Source: Stichopus chloronotus (Eukaryota; Echinodermata; Holothuroidea; Aspidochirotida; Stichopodidae). From it: a stretch of DNA of 64,000 bases. The notes beneath the pieces were generated by a model. That model was not told where the DNA came from and did not search any database. It saw nothing but the letters and a program-made list of their open reading frames with translations. Position numbers and translations under genes: made by a program. This document shows, piece after piece, positions 13,101 through 28,100 of the stretch (position 1 is the stretch's first letter; every line of letters begins with the position of its first letter). The stretch spans positions 10,184,672 through 10,248,671 of the forward strand of contig CM037838.1 of NCBI GenBank assembly GCA_021234535.1, written 5' to 3'.

Positions 13101-16100
13101 GCAGCATTTTTAAGTCTATTTTCATGGACAATTAAACGAAATGGGGTAATTAATAAATGGTTCGGTGTCCAGTAATTAGAGTTACAGTGAGCAGTCTAAC
13201 TCTACACAGGAACCATGACTAAGGAATGACTCTTGATGTTTATTCACACTCAGTATAGGGAGACCATTAGTCGTGTTGGTGGTCAGTCATCATTTGATGA
13301 TAGACTTGCGCTGTTTTGGCATGTGCTGTCAGGGATACCAGTGACAAGCACAGTCTATACATTACAACAATTGATAAACACTGTAATATGTCCAACAGAT
13401 ATTACAACGGGACATATTTTCCTCACACATTGTCCCGTAACTTCACATTTTGTCTCGTGGGTTAAATTCTTTAATTTGATTGTAGGATTCAAAGTATAAT
13501 TTCAGAGGTTGTTTGTCTACATATCAAAACTTAAAAAAAAATTGACAATTGTGACATACTGGACATAGCTCTTTTGGACAGTGCCTAATTAGAATATATA
13601 ATAAACAAACAAATAAACAAACAAAAAATAATAATTTTTCATACACGCCCCACACAACACACATTCAATTGGCTCATGTTGCTGACGGAAAATTCCATTT
13701 ATTGCGAGCTGAGAGGCATTTTATCACTTTATCTTTTATCATTTTTTATTATATTTTGTCGCGTTCTTCCGGAAGACGATAAGATAACAAAATACAGGAG
13801 ATTCGTCGAGCGGTACAGACGATATATATTCTCTCCTATTCCGGTACCAGTCTAACAAGGTCTCGCCGATTTTACTGCCAAGGCTGCCGTTCTAAGTTCG
13901 GAGCGCATAAGGATCCCTCTACTAATCTAACATTTGGCGGGGGGGGGGGGGGGACTCCTCTTTTATAGAGAATGAGCTACCACTAATAACTAAACTTTCT
14001 ATTAGAAAGAAATGCAAAGCATAAAAAGCTCTGAAAATATAGACAAGTCTTAACATAGCTTGCCAGTGCCTGGTTACATCAAAGTGTCGAAAGCAATACA
14101 TTACGTTAATAGGTATGGACATTTTGTAAATTTATTTGTACACACACTTAATCCAACTGGTGATTGAATAAGAAACAACCGTGTATCCTGTCAGTACAGC
14201 TGACATTTAAAAAAAAACATCAATATTGAAGTTTTGCCGACGTGGGGGAGGGGTGTAATAGGAGGGGGTTTCAACCTCCCCTTTTAAAAATGTTTACCTT
14301 TTAATGGGTTCTACATCTAAAGTGGGTCCAAGATTTCCATCTTTTCTCTCTGTGATTGTATTCCAAAAAAGCCAGGTTATTATATTGCAAAATCATTGAT
14401 TTTCATTGGGGGGAAGGGGGCACGTCATGTGACTATGTGCCTGTATTCACAATTTAAGATTATAAGAACAGTATGTTGTTGTCTCCTCAATACTCAGGGT
14501 AGGAGAGTTACGAGACATTAATGTTCAGACTAATTATTGTTAGTTAAAGATGAGCGCGTGGACTCTTTGGGTGATGGGTTGCCATGGGTTACCATACTCT
14601 TTATTGAAGGTAGAATTCACGTCCATGAAATCATGTTCGTTTAATGTCGCTGAGGGGATGGGGGGGGGTCCAATGACTGCTTTTGAATTAAGGAGTATAA
14701 CGTAACACAGATAGCAGCATTTTTAAGTCTATTTTCATGGACAATTAAACGAAATGGGGTAATTAATAAATGGTTCGGTGTCCAGTAATTAGAGTTACAG
14801 TGAGCAGTCTAACTCTACACAGGAACCATGACTAAGGAATGACTCTTGATGTTTATTCACACTCAGTATAGGGAGACCATTAGTCGTGTTGGTGGTCAGT
14901 CATCATTTGATGATAGACTTGCGCTGTTTTGGCATGTGCTGTCAGGGATACCAGTGACAAGCACAGTCTATACATTACAACAATTGATAAACACTGTAAT
15001 ATGTCCAACAGATATTACAACGGGACATATTTTCCTCACACATTGTCCCGTAACTTCACATTTTGTCTCGTGGGTTAAATTCTTTAATTTGATTGTAGGA
15101 TTCAAAGTATAATTTCAGAGGTTGTTTGTCTACATATCAAAACTTAAAAAAAAATTGACAATTGTGACATACTGGACATAGCTCTTTTGGACAGTGCCTA
15201 ATTAGAATATATAATAAACAAACAAATAAACAAACAAAAAATAATAATTTTTCATACACGCCCCACACAACACACATTCAATTGGCTCATGTTGCTGACG
15301 GAAAATTCCATTTATTGCGAGCTGAGAGGCATTTTATCACTTTATCTTTTATCATTTTTTATTATATTTTGTCGCGTTCTTCCGGAAGACGATAAGATAA
15401 CAAAATACAGGAGATTCGTCGAGCGGTACAGACGATATATATTCTCTCCTATTCCGGTACCAGTCTAACAAGGTCTCGCCGATTTTACTGCCAAGGCTGC
15501 CGTTCTAAGTTCGGAGCGCATAAGGATCCCTCTACTAATCTAACATTTGGCGGGGGGGGGGGGGGACTCCTCTTTTATAGAGAATGAGCTACCACTAATA
15601 ACTAAACTTTCTATTAGAAAGAAATGCAAAGCATAAAAAGCTCTGAAAATATAGACAAGTCTTAACATAGCTTGCCAGTGCCTGGTTACATCAAAGTGTC
15701 GAAAGCAATACATTACGTTAATAGGTATGGACATTTTGTAAATTTATTTGTACACACACTTAATCCAACTGGTGATTGAATAAGAAACAACCGTGTATCC
15801 TGTCAGTACAGCTGACATTTAAAAAAAAACATCAATATTGAAGTTTTGCCGACGTGGGGGAGGGGTGTAATAGGAGGGGGTTTCAACCTCCCCTTTTAAA
15901 AATGTTTACCTTTTAATGGGTTCTACATCTAAAGTGGGTCCAAGATTTCCATCTTTTCTCTCTGTGATTGTATTCCAAAAAAGCCAGGTTATTATATTGC
16001 AAAATCATTGATTTTCATTGGGGGGAAGGGGGCACGTCCTGTGACTTCGTGCCTGCCAATATACACACATTTGACTTAAACCCAAGCTGAAATTAAGAGA

Positions 16101-19100
16101 CAGCAATAACCGACTCTGTGCGTCAATGGCTGGAAGAAGATCAGTTCATCTCTAGCAAACTATGCAGTGAAGGATAACAAGTAGATAACAAAATTAAAGC
16201 TAGGTTATGAACTGAAGGCAATCGCCTGCTCATCTACTTTTCTTCGTGGATGTTTTAAGGAATAGAAAGTAAGTAAAAGATCTGCTGTCACAAACTATGA
16301 AAGAAAACTAAGCATCCATCCTCCAGATATTTAAATATGAAAATTGTCAGTGAATATTTATGTTAACCCTGATGAATGAAAATTCATGTATGCAAATGTG
16401 GCTTAAACACAATGTTTATATGTAGTAGCTATAACATATCTGGCAGCATTTGACTTTCAGTGTCGAAATATGACAAATTTTCACTCATATTCAAAATTTA
16501 TGATTTATCTCTATGAGTGCATTAATTACAACCAATTAAAGAATTTTGAGGGAGTCCTAACGAAAGAAACGCCACAACAGTATTACAGCAATATGCTGTA
16601 ATAACACTATGTTGTTGTCTCCTCAATATTCGGGGTGAGAAGAGTTACGAGACATTCATGTTCAGACTAATCATTGTTAGTTAAAGATGGACATGAACTC
16701 TTAATAAAGATATGTCCTTTTATTGACTGAAGTAAAATAAATGATGTTGGAATAGCTAGTTACATCTTTAGTTTTTCATGCTATTATTAACATAAAATAA
16801 TCACTAATTGATCCTTCAACGGACTGCATAATTACCAATTGTAGAACACACCGTCATTATTTGATCAATATCTAATAAATCGATTTAAGTGAAGTCACAT
16901 GATCCTTTCTATGTTATGGTAGGGGTGAAGGTTTGTTTGCATAATTGTAGATTTGCACCAAGCAAAAATGTGAACACTGAAATTAGGACTCGAAGCCAAA
17001 GGAGCTAAATGTTTGTGATTTCATGTTGATGACGTGATTGACGTCACAAGGGTTGTTTGTAGAGGGATCCTTCAAGTTACTCCCTTGCACTAAAATGGCG
17101 CAACTAGAATTTACTTCTTAGAGTGCCCTAAAATATGAATGACTGATTGTGGAACAAATTGATTTGGAAATATAGTACGAATGTTTGGCAACTCGCATCA
17201 ATAATTTAGGACAAGGGGTGAACTGATTATAGCCAACACCAGCGCTACTATCAGTTGGTGCGGTGCGTCTTAGAATAGTTCCACATAAAAACACCTCTCA
17301 GATAGCCGGATGCTCAGCAAGTAACCACCAGAAAGATTCCGCAAACTAGTAACGCTTCTTGAGAGAAACCAAGAAGAGATTGACGTCACATGGTATTTAA
17401 TAAGATGATCGATCACCTTTAAACAGCTAACTGTAATTCTGACTATGTAAAGCCATATCATTGTATAGACAGCATCTATTTGGAACACTTCACCGGTATT
17501 TGGTATATCTTGATACGACTTTGCCTGGAAGAATATCCAAGCTATTGTCACTGTGACGTATACGGGACATTTCAGAGATTTGAAACGTGTTGCTAACTTG
17601 TAAGAATAATGCGTTCTTTTGGTTTTTATCATCATTGTACTAACACTTTGTTAAAACCAAACAACAAAAATGTAAAAGTTACATTAATTAGGAAATATAT
17701 AAAGTATGCATTGTAACGTACGAGACAAAAAACAAATGTCTCTTTTTTATTGTAAATCAACATTTAATAAAAAAGTGACACAATTATGAATATTATACCA
17801 CTAACTTATACTAAACAAACACGTATATGTCATATCGTAAAATATCAAGTAAACATCTTCACTGGTTATCAGTGGTACAATGACAGGTTCCGTACAAAAA
17901 TCAACCTGACGTAGATCAGAACATGTGACGTATAGGATAATTTGTCCACGAACAGATGTACCGTAGAACAACTGATTTCTAGTAATTTAATATCCACTTT
18001 TAAGCTATTTTGCTATTTAAAAGATGTTATCACATTTATAATTCCTCACACATATTTACTATCATTATCAATGAAAATATGGTGGATAGGGTAGGGACTA
18101 GAGACTGGAGGGGCGGGGAAGAGAAGACGGAGCCCTGTAAACTCTTGAACAAAAACACACTGCATGTTTTTATGAGCACACTTAGTTGTGTAATACATAA
18201 ATTACTTTGTTAAAATAGAATTTAGAATTTTAAAAAGCGTCCTTTGTCTTCTCACCCCTCCCCTGCTTGTGCCCCACCCCTACGCCACTGTACTTTATGT
18301 ACGGCTCTGTCATCAATAACATATAAATGTTTTCAAGGGTTCTAATGTAAAACATAGCTTTAGGTTTTTCTATGTCCAATTGGTGTAAATGTTGAATGGA
18401 AGGTCCGTCTATATGCAGACTTCAAGACTGGAAATTAACATAAAATGTTAGTTACGGCGGCTACCTATGCTCTTAACCTGCTGTATAACAAATGCAGTGC
18501 ATTGATTAAATGTTAAGTTCAACATTGAGTGATGGGTTGTCATAGATCAGCTTACTCTTTGTTAAAAGTTCAGATCACGTCCATGAAATCATTCGTTTGG
18601 TTTCGAGAGGGGGGGGGGGGAGGGTCCAGTGACTGTCTTTGAATTAAGTAGTATACCATTACACCGATAGCAGCATATTTAACTCTATTTTCATGTCCAA
18701 TATATCTTAAATATCAGAAAGAAACAAACGGAATGACGGTCAATTAATAAATGGTCCGCTATTCAGTAATTAGACCTACAGCGAGCAGTCTAACTCTACA
18801 CAGGAACCAGACTAAGGAATGACTCTTGATGTTTATTCACACTCAGTACAGGGTACCCGTTAGTCGTGTTAATGGTTACTACCAAGGTACTTTAATGCTA
18901 GATTTATGCTGCCTTGGCTTGTACTGTAAGGGCTACCAGTTGCATGCACAGTCTATACATCAAAATAATTGATAAACAATGTAATATTTCCCACAGATGT
19001 TACAACGTGACTTATTTCTCCTCACGCATTGTCCCGTACATTACATTTTCCCCCATACGTCAAATTCTTACTTTTATTGTAGAATTCACAGTGAGTATAA

Positions 19101-22100
19101 TTTTACAATCTTTTCCCTTGTTTTTTTTTGCAACGCCCTCAACTCCAACTTAATTGAATGTCTCCTAAAAATTGAATGTGTTTCTACATGTCAAGAGTTT
19201 GAGACATTACCTCATTAAGATAATTAATTATTGAACAAAAGAAAACAACACTTCAAATTAATTGGAATGATGAATGTGTAAGGTCCCATACATTCAATTG
19301 GCTGATGTTGTGGCTGGAAGATGAAATACAAAGAGCTTTTTTAAATTGTCCCGTACATCACTCTAATATTTAAATTATAAATCTGCAAATCTGCTCTATG
19401 TAATTCAAAGAATTTGGAAAATGTAAAAAAAAATGAAAAGAAAAGAAGAAACTTCTACTATTCAACTTTAAAATGATTCCACATGTAAAGTGTTCTAACT
19501 GAAAAACTGTCTTCATTAGATACAACAGCTTAGACTTCACCGTAATCAGTCAGATTGTCTTATTAACATTATCTTCATGTATAGTTTCTCCAGATCAAGA
19601 GTACATTCATCTACATCGTCCACTAACAATTTTGGATACTCTGCCTCTCTATAGGTTCGTTGGCTATCAACTACCAGAAACTGTTCCAACTGGACGGATT
19701 CCTTCTTCCCTGAAATCAAGAAACGTTAAAGGTATTTCAGATGTGATGGTGTTGTAATGTTGTTGTCAATTGTGTTATGAGTCTGGGCCAATAAAAGGGT
19801 ACCATTTTTTTTTTGGTGGGGGGGGGGGGGAGTTTGTGATACATGGGTCCTCAGATCAACTTCTAATAAATTGCAAACAAACATCATCATGAAATTATTA
19901 GGTCAGCGGCATTTTGGGGGTAGCTACAAAAAATACTGAAATTTAATGTGAAAAAAATCAAATTTGTGGTTCGCATTATCCCCATAGGTGTAAAGGTGTT
20001 CGCCAGTCAAATCCCAACAAAAAGAAAACATATTTTGATACCTCTAATGTGATACATAGCATAAATAAAAAATAAAATAGTGGGATCTGGTTGGCGCGTT
20101 GCGTCGAAGTGACCCAAATACCTTATGAACAGCGTCCTCGTTTTGTATTCAAGACCTTGCAACTTGATACGCCAACAAGATCCTATGGACTTTATATGAT
20201 AGAACTCAAAGCTCTTAATCAATTTCAAGTGAAAAACTGATTGGATATCGTTGGCGCATGGAGAAAAGTGAGCTCAAAGGCCAAAATTTTCCGTTTTGTT
20301 GAGTTTTTGCGCCGCTGTCAGTCTACGCGCCAACGTCACAATTTGATCAGAGTGACAGCAAGTTGTAGACACAGTCCCCGTTTCCTAATAAATGAAGAAA
20401 AAAACATGGGATCTCTGTAATTGGCAGAGAAAAAAAAAAGAAAATTCTGAAAGTATCGATATTAGAAGCAGTTTACCATTGAAGTACACACAAAACGGCA
20501 TATTGTGCCATTTTGTATAGTTCAAATATACACCTGAGCCATCAAAATCCAATCGAAATTTTTTCACGGTTGGCTTATTTTTATGTTTGTTACCAGAAAT
20601 CAGTTAGAAAAATAATGGGCCCAAGCTGGCGCATGAACTTAAGAAGGGTGAAAGGTCATACCAGCTGCCAATTTCCACTATTTCCGCAATTTTGCGTTTT
20701 CAAGATGTACAACGAATGCAATATTATCGCCAATATTATCCAAGTGAACTCTAAGTAGTTTATGTTTATATAGGTTATTTTCTACACAATCAGAGTGGGA
20801 ATTACTTGGCGCTGAACAATATCCAGGGTCAAAGGTCACAATGTGGCCTGGAAATGCCTTTCATATATACTACAGTATAGCACAGCATGCACTATTTGGG
20901 TGAAAATCTTCGGTGAAAATCTGTGCCAAAAACATCCACAATGATTTCTTTATGGTCTCAGTGCTTGCAAGTATACAAGATCATAGGCACTGGGATTGTG
21001 TTAGACAAAAAGGAAAGTTTATACTGACCAAAAACAAGCCATTATTTGGTTATAAAAGGCAGTTTATACAGTTTCATTGTTTGTTCTGTTGAGTGTGTGC
21101 GTGAATTAAGTTGCAGGTGCAATCCTACTGTACATTCTTATGGGCTTAGCCTTCACCATCTAGGCCACCATCTCAGGTGCACTCTATATGGGGCCCAAAC
21201 AAGGGCCCCATATGAGATGGCAGATATGGGATACACATGGGTTGCCACATATCAGAAGCCTATCAAATGGAAAGCACATGGGGAAAATCTGGGCGGCTAC
21301 ATGTGAGTAACACATAGGCTAACCCATGTGGATATCATATGATATGGGGAATCCAGGGCCAATGTTTGTGGGCGTTTGCTGGGTTGGCCAATATGGGTAG
21401 CTTACCATGGGGAAAGACACTTGGTCACTGCCACTGGGCTAGAATTCGCTGGGCCGTAGCCTGCCGGGGGACAAGATGGGCCACCGGGGGACAAGGGGGG
21501 CTTCAGGGGGACAAGGAGGGCAACTGCCCCCCCCCCCCGAGATTTTCAGATTGTACATGCACCACGTATTAAGGGATGGTGGTGCTCTACACAGGCAGTG
21601 TTTGAAATGCCCCCTAGATATTTTGCCCAAGCTACGGCCCTGATTTGGTTTGGGGAAACAGCACATTTGCATGATATGGTCTAAACCATATCATATGCCC
21701 CACAGGGCCCAGGCCATCCCATGTGGGTCATATGGGCTAGCTCATACATGGACTTAAAGAATCTTGGGTGCAACATTGTATGAGTCCTATATACTCTGCA
21801 GTAGGTCTAAAACATTTGATGCAGTCAATATCAGGAAATAGTCATTAGATCATATGTGACAACCCATATGTGTCAACCCGGGTGTGCAATCCCATATGGG
21901 CCATCTCATCTATTCACCGACTGTTGATGTCCAGAACTGAGTAACACTGAAACAAGGAAGTCTTCAAATACTGTATTTCAGGATACTTTATTATATTCGC
22001 AACTCACAATATTTGTCAACTTCACTGACACTCATTCCTATGTATTCCTAATGTGTGCATCCTAAATTTATTTTGCTCGTAAGTGGTATATGCGCTGTTT

Positions 22101-25100
22101 TGAGTACTTTTGAAAGATTCCAAAATTTTCATTTTAATGTATTTGTTTCAATAACGTCTGCTTTAAAAAGTTGGTGAGAGTCAGTAGTTTAAAATCAGCA
22201 GTGATAAGAATTTGCCATTTTGTTAATGTTTTTGTCAGTTTTGATAAACTAAGTTCATATGAATATTGAATACTTACCGACAGAGAACAAATGTAATTCC
22301 AGTATGTCCCTACTTTAAATATAGAACGTTCTGATCGCTATTAATGTATCCATTGGACCATCGTAAAAGAACTTAATTTTGCACGGATGGCCACCTTAAC
22401 TCTGTAAGTTCATCACTAGATAACACGATCAACGGTTCTTGCATATCAAGAGACAGTGCCACTACATCAGTATTTACTGCATCTGATCTCTATGATCATC
22501 AAAGGAAGCTGACATATTTGATTCAGTCCAACCCTCTCCTAACTGATAATTATGTTGATCACATTAGCTAGAAGTGCAACTTTGAACGAAAATAGTGTGT
22601 TCCTCCATCAACACTGCAATAATTTAAATGAGTGCACTGGATTTTTCCAAATCCTGCATGTGCTTTGGATTTTTTATATCATATCGTATATCATTCTCAA
22701 TAATTGGATATCAACATGTACATCTCACCAGCGCCTTTAGCAGTGTATTGTAGCAAATAAGACACTGAAGTATCAGTGCTATGTACAGGGGCGTGGCTAC
22801 ACTACTTTTTTGCGGGGCGTGGGAGGTCTGCAGTGCCAACATCCCTACCAGGGAAAAGGTTGGACCCAAATTGCTACGTGCGTTGTAAATATACTAATAT
22901 CAGCCAAGTGTAAAGCAATTTTTGAAAGTTTCTTTTAAAATCAAAAGTATAAACAGTAAAGAATTGCACCCTTCCAGCTTACAAAAGAACAGGCGCGGCA
23001 GAACGAAAAAGATATTGGAAGCGGAGGGGTGGGGTTGGAGGTGAGGTTACGACTATCTAAGCGGAGCACAAAAGATAACTTCTCAGGTCACCCAAACGGC
23101 CGGAAACTGCATATCTCAGGTGCTCTGTGATGTATTTATCAAGACTTAAAATAGCACTGTCCCCCATTGTATGTAATTTGAATTATGCATCATTTATTCC
23201 ACCATCAGTTGACAAATTGGAGTGGTGTAGAAACTTCAATATACATTTAGCCCTTCACTTTCTTGAGTCTCAACCCCCCCCCCCTCCCTTTCGGGTGGAA
23301 CCGCCGTTACAACCGAGAATGCATAGGACCAAAAAAGCAGTAAATGACTAGTTTATTAAACCCAGGTAATTCGAAGAAAAAAAGTACTGTTGAAGCCGTC
23401 CCACCATATATCAAAAGGCATACAAACTTACTACTAACAGTAAAATAGGTGAAGGTCTTTTTAAAACACATTGTCAAAAGTATTCGAATTCATTTCGATT
23501 CCTTTTTTGAGAGTAGAGGGATATTTGAAGCAGAAAACATTGATCCTCTTTGAATGTTTGCTTACGTAAAGTACCTCAAGGAACAGGCGATTCAGATTTA
23601 TTGCACAGAGGTTTTTTCTTTTTTTTAAGATGGCTTGTGGATGAGTGATGGCTGTTTGGGTGAAGGTTCACGGACAGGTGTGTCCAGTTTTGAAACTGCT
23701 TGCTTGCGTAGGATAGTCTAGATCGTGCTACATTTGATATTACCTGTGAACGGAATATAACTCCAGAATTCATAGTTTTTAAGTGATGATTTTTCTTTTG
23801 ATCGAAAAAATATCCAACCTTAGACGTTACTTACGGTTATTCAGAATGAAAATTTGACAAGTGGCTGTGCAGTATTAAACCAATCCACATGACCTCAGTT
23901 CTATGTTACAGCAAAAAAGAAAACAAAGGCGATATTTCAAATCAAAGAGAAATCATCGTTTGATGGTTTGAAACAAAGTAACAGTATGGCACTGCAGTTC
24001 TGCACCAAAGGTTTTCGGACATTCGGATATTTGTAGAAGTTGTGGGAAGACTTAGTGAAGCGTCACGAGCAGTTGAAACACAGCGTACATGAATTTTTAA
24101 TAAAGTACCCACAGATGACAAGAAATCGACCTCAACATTCGCGGCAATTTGAAGCACCTGGAAATGGCACTGTCTGCATTTATGGGGTGGAAAACCCCAG
24201 GCGGCAAATGTATTATGAATAGCCCAGAGATTTGCCCAGTGGATCAATCATTTGTAGACTGAGTCATATGCTGTGGGTGCGATACACCACAACCCTTATA
24301 GCTACCGCTGGCTATCAACAAAGCCAAAAACCATGTGTAACACAGATGTAAGATCTAAAACAACCATACAGGGTGTTTTAAGTTTCTCAAGAATATCTGT
24401 GCAAAAAGGGTACAGTCCTAGAAGATATCAGAATGTGTAACCTTTATTATTGAAAACGTTGAGATATGAGCTTGTTTATTTCCTCTTTAATTTATTCTTT
24501 CTTACTGCTTCACTTTAGTCCGTTCGTTTTTGTTTTTTTCTTTCAGTTAGAATTATGTTGGATAGTTTGATCAATATTTTTTGACAATCCACTTTCTCCC
24601 ATTGCTAGCAAGTTGACCTTTGGGTCTAAACTGAACATGTTCATGAATCATTAGATTATCTTTTTTTCTTTTATTTTTCCTCTAAAGTCATCCGAAGAGA
24701 CCATTAGTTTTACTTCTAGTTTTGGTTCCTTGCGTGAGCTAAGGAACATATGGCGAGTGTAATGTGTGTAAGTTCGCCGGTGCGGGTGCGTGTGTGTGTG
24801 TGTATGTGTCTGTGATGACTTGCTTAGGTACGGTCTAACTCAATATGGAAAAGTCGGATAAAAGTCAAACTTGGTAGGTATGATCGCCATATTAAGAAGG
24901 TGTGCCCTACTTTTTTTTCTGGAAGTCAAACATCTTCAGAGCTCACTGGGGGTAAGACTCTGAAAACATTTTTAACAGGACATTTAAAGTTGTAAGGCGT
25001 TGACAAAGACTGTTCTTCTCGTATGCCAGTGGATGCATTGTTGTAGTGGTGACTTTGGGTTGTTAAAGATTCTGAAGTCCAAGGCCCAAATGGGCAGTAT

Positions 25101-28100
25101 GGACCATTTTATGATGTGCCTCTTCTCCTATAGGTTGTATGGTATTAAGTTGATATTGTGTCACATTAATACTATGGTAAGGGTTCCTTCGAATTGATCA
25201 GTATTATTTGGCCCATATGAATCGTTTCATGAAATCATGCAAAATGTTTCTTTTCTGAATATTTTGCAATGTGAAATGTTTGTCAAATTAGCGAGGTGGT
25301 AGTGGAAACCTGGGTGTTCCTGATTTTGTGGTCCAAGGTCGAATGGGCCATAAGGGCCCTTTATCATGCAAAATGTTTCTTCATCTTGTACAGATTGTAC
25401 GGTATACAGCTGAAGTTGTGTCACTTTACTTTTATGGTAGTGGCTCCTTCAGGTTGTCCAGGATTATAGGTCCCATATGGGGCCACGTAGACCACTTTAT
25501 GAAATCATTATTTTCTGCCTATTTTGCTGCACAGTGTAAAATGTTTGTCAAGATAACACTATGGTAGTCAGTAGAACCAGGGGTGTTCAATTTTTTTTAG
25601 TCCAAGGTCTAATTGGGCCATTCTATGAAATCGTGTAAAACATCACTTCTCCTACAGATTGTATGGTATTAAGTTCAATCATGTTAGAGTACTACTATGG
25701 TAGTGGTTCCTTCAGATGGTTAAGGATTATTTGTCCTATATGGGTCATGTGGACCATTTCATGAAATCATGCAAAATGCTTCTTTTCTGCATATTTTGTT
25801 TCACAATGTAAAAGGTTTGTCAAATTAGCATTGTGGTAGTGGAAACCTTTGTAGTGTTCAACATTTATCTGCCCACCTTTAAAATCTGCCATATGGGCCA
25901 TAATTTATTACAATGTGCAAAGTGATATTTTTCTTCTTCAAATTATATGTTACAATGTTGAGGGTTTTCATGTTAGTATTGTGTGGTAGTCAGTGCATTT
26001 GGCTGAACACCATTCGTAGGGACAAATGAGGCTATCTTGTCATTCAGTTTTCATTATTTACAACATGCTCCTGAATGGGTATTGTTCAATTCTTAAAATA
26101 GGTAATTCGTCTCACAATATAGTTAATCAATATTATGATGTATTGTTTATATTTGGAATAATTAGCCTCCTGCATTGTATCAATGACCTTCTTACTATGT
26201 GGTCAGTCAAGTCAGAGCAGGGAGGTGTTAGGGGTCTAATGACACCTCCTTGGTCAGAGAGTGCTGGGCAGCATGCTGCTTAGACATTAACTCCCTGTTT
26301 GAAAATATAGGTCAACAGAGGGGGTAAGACATTTTCCAATTGATGGTCATTAACATTCATTAATTTTTTCAGTTGAGATTATTCCTGCAATAGCCAGTAT
26401 TATTTTGTTTTTCAGTAGTTTGATAAAGGATATTGCATGCTGCCTTCTTGTACAGATAAGTACCATGGTAGTGGAGTACATTTGGCTGATCAGCATTCTT
26501 TAGGACAAAATTGATTTCATACCTTTTGGGATGTGATTTAAATTGTGGATACTCCATGGTTGAGACTAAATCACGCAGGGAACCACACAGCGGTCTTGAG
26601 CTCATTTTTGTTTTCGTCTTGCAAAAGTATGGAATATTTGATATTTCGTTCACATATACACGCATTAGCACACAAATTTAAAGCAGCTATTATTATTTCT
26701 GGTAATTAAGAGATTTACATATAAAAAAGAAATTAATGAATTATCTGAAGTGGGGACTTACTGAAGATTTCTATGTACTTATTTTCAATGGCGGAGCTAC
26801 CATATTGTCAGGGGGCGGTCTCCAGTCCTGACCGACTCATATGGATAAACGGCGCCCTTTTCAGCTTTCCACAAAAGAGATGAAGTAAATAGAAATGAAA
26901 TGAACGAGAAGAAGAAAACAAAAGAGAAGTAAAGTTGAGTAGTTTGAGTCGTCCAGCGCCTTCAAAAAAAAAAAGGGAATGACGACGGTGTTACTAATTA
27001 TCAGCCGTCAAATTCATGAAAGTACGGAATTCAGCATGAAAGTGTGGAAATTATTATCACACTTTCTCATCGGAAAACTCCAAATATTGACAACAAAGTT
27101 TTCTGGAGCTTACTTTCTGGGCCTGGGAAGGGTGATTCACAGTAATCTAGTAGTGGTGGTGGGATTATGTTTTCTGTTTTATTTCAAACGATGCCAGCGC
27201 CCTTTTTAGTCTACAAACAATTCATAGTTCACTCCTAATCAAAACCTTTGGCTGGACCATTGCAGCAGGGGCATACTGTGTTTCCGTACCACACTTTATC
27301 ATGTACTCGTTGATGTTCCTTCATCCATGTCCTAGGCTCAGTAATAAAACAAATCTAGATACACTCATAGAAGAGTACTTACACAGAGTGTCTTGGGACC
27401 CTGTAAACAACCACTATGACTGCATTGCCCATGCAATGGAGTAAAAAAAATGTGGGACAAATGGTATGTCCATCCCCTACAAATAATTGCCAACTTTGAT
27501 CCAAGAATATGTAAAAGAGGAGGTATAATTCATTCCTCATCATCTGAGACCTTCTGATATGTATAAACGTTTTCATAGATCTACTTTTAGGCTCATTAAA
27601 GAAATTGCAAACATGAGATTCCTGTTTCAAGAATGTGCATATGCAACTTATAACACCCCAAAAATGCCGTTTCAGGATAAAAGCCAAAATTTTCTTTTGC
27701 GATCCGCGCCATCTGATGGTGTTGCTCCGCTTAGGTAGTCCTTATGGGTTCTTACACAAAGAGGGTTGTGACAACCCGTTATTTGACCCAATTTTGCATC
27801 AAAATGCTTCGTACTGATCCCTTGTGAGACATGATAAGCAATCAAATTACCGTTATAGGTGTTTGTTTTCACTGGATTTGTTCAGATTATGTATCACCGA
27901 TTGAGAAACTTGCATGCACGCAAGCAGGCCCACAATGTTCAAATTGTAATGCGAAATTTCTAAACCCGCAAGTCGCAACCTTTCTATAAATTAACCCTAA
28001 TAGTCTTGCTAGCCCTTATCCACCTCTCCAATATCCTAAAGAGCAGTAAGTATTTCTATGAGACAGCGCCAATAAAAGTCATTTTCGCCCCCTCTGACTG

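Noticed and set aside
13233..15112. Two identical 88-codon ORFs (13,233-13,499 and 14,846-15,112) as duplicated genes
   Set aside because: They are identical because the 1.6-kb units are. The diverged copy near 18,820-19,100 does not preserve the frame, which argues against coding.
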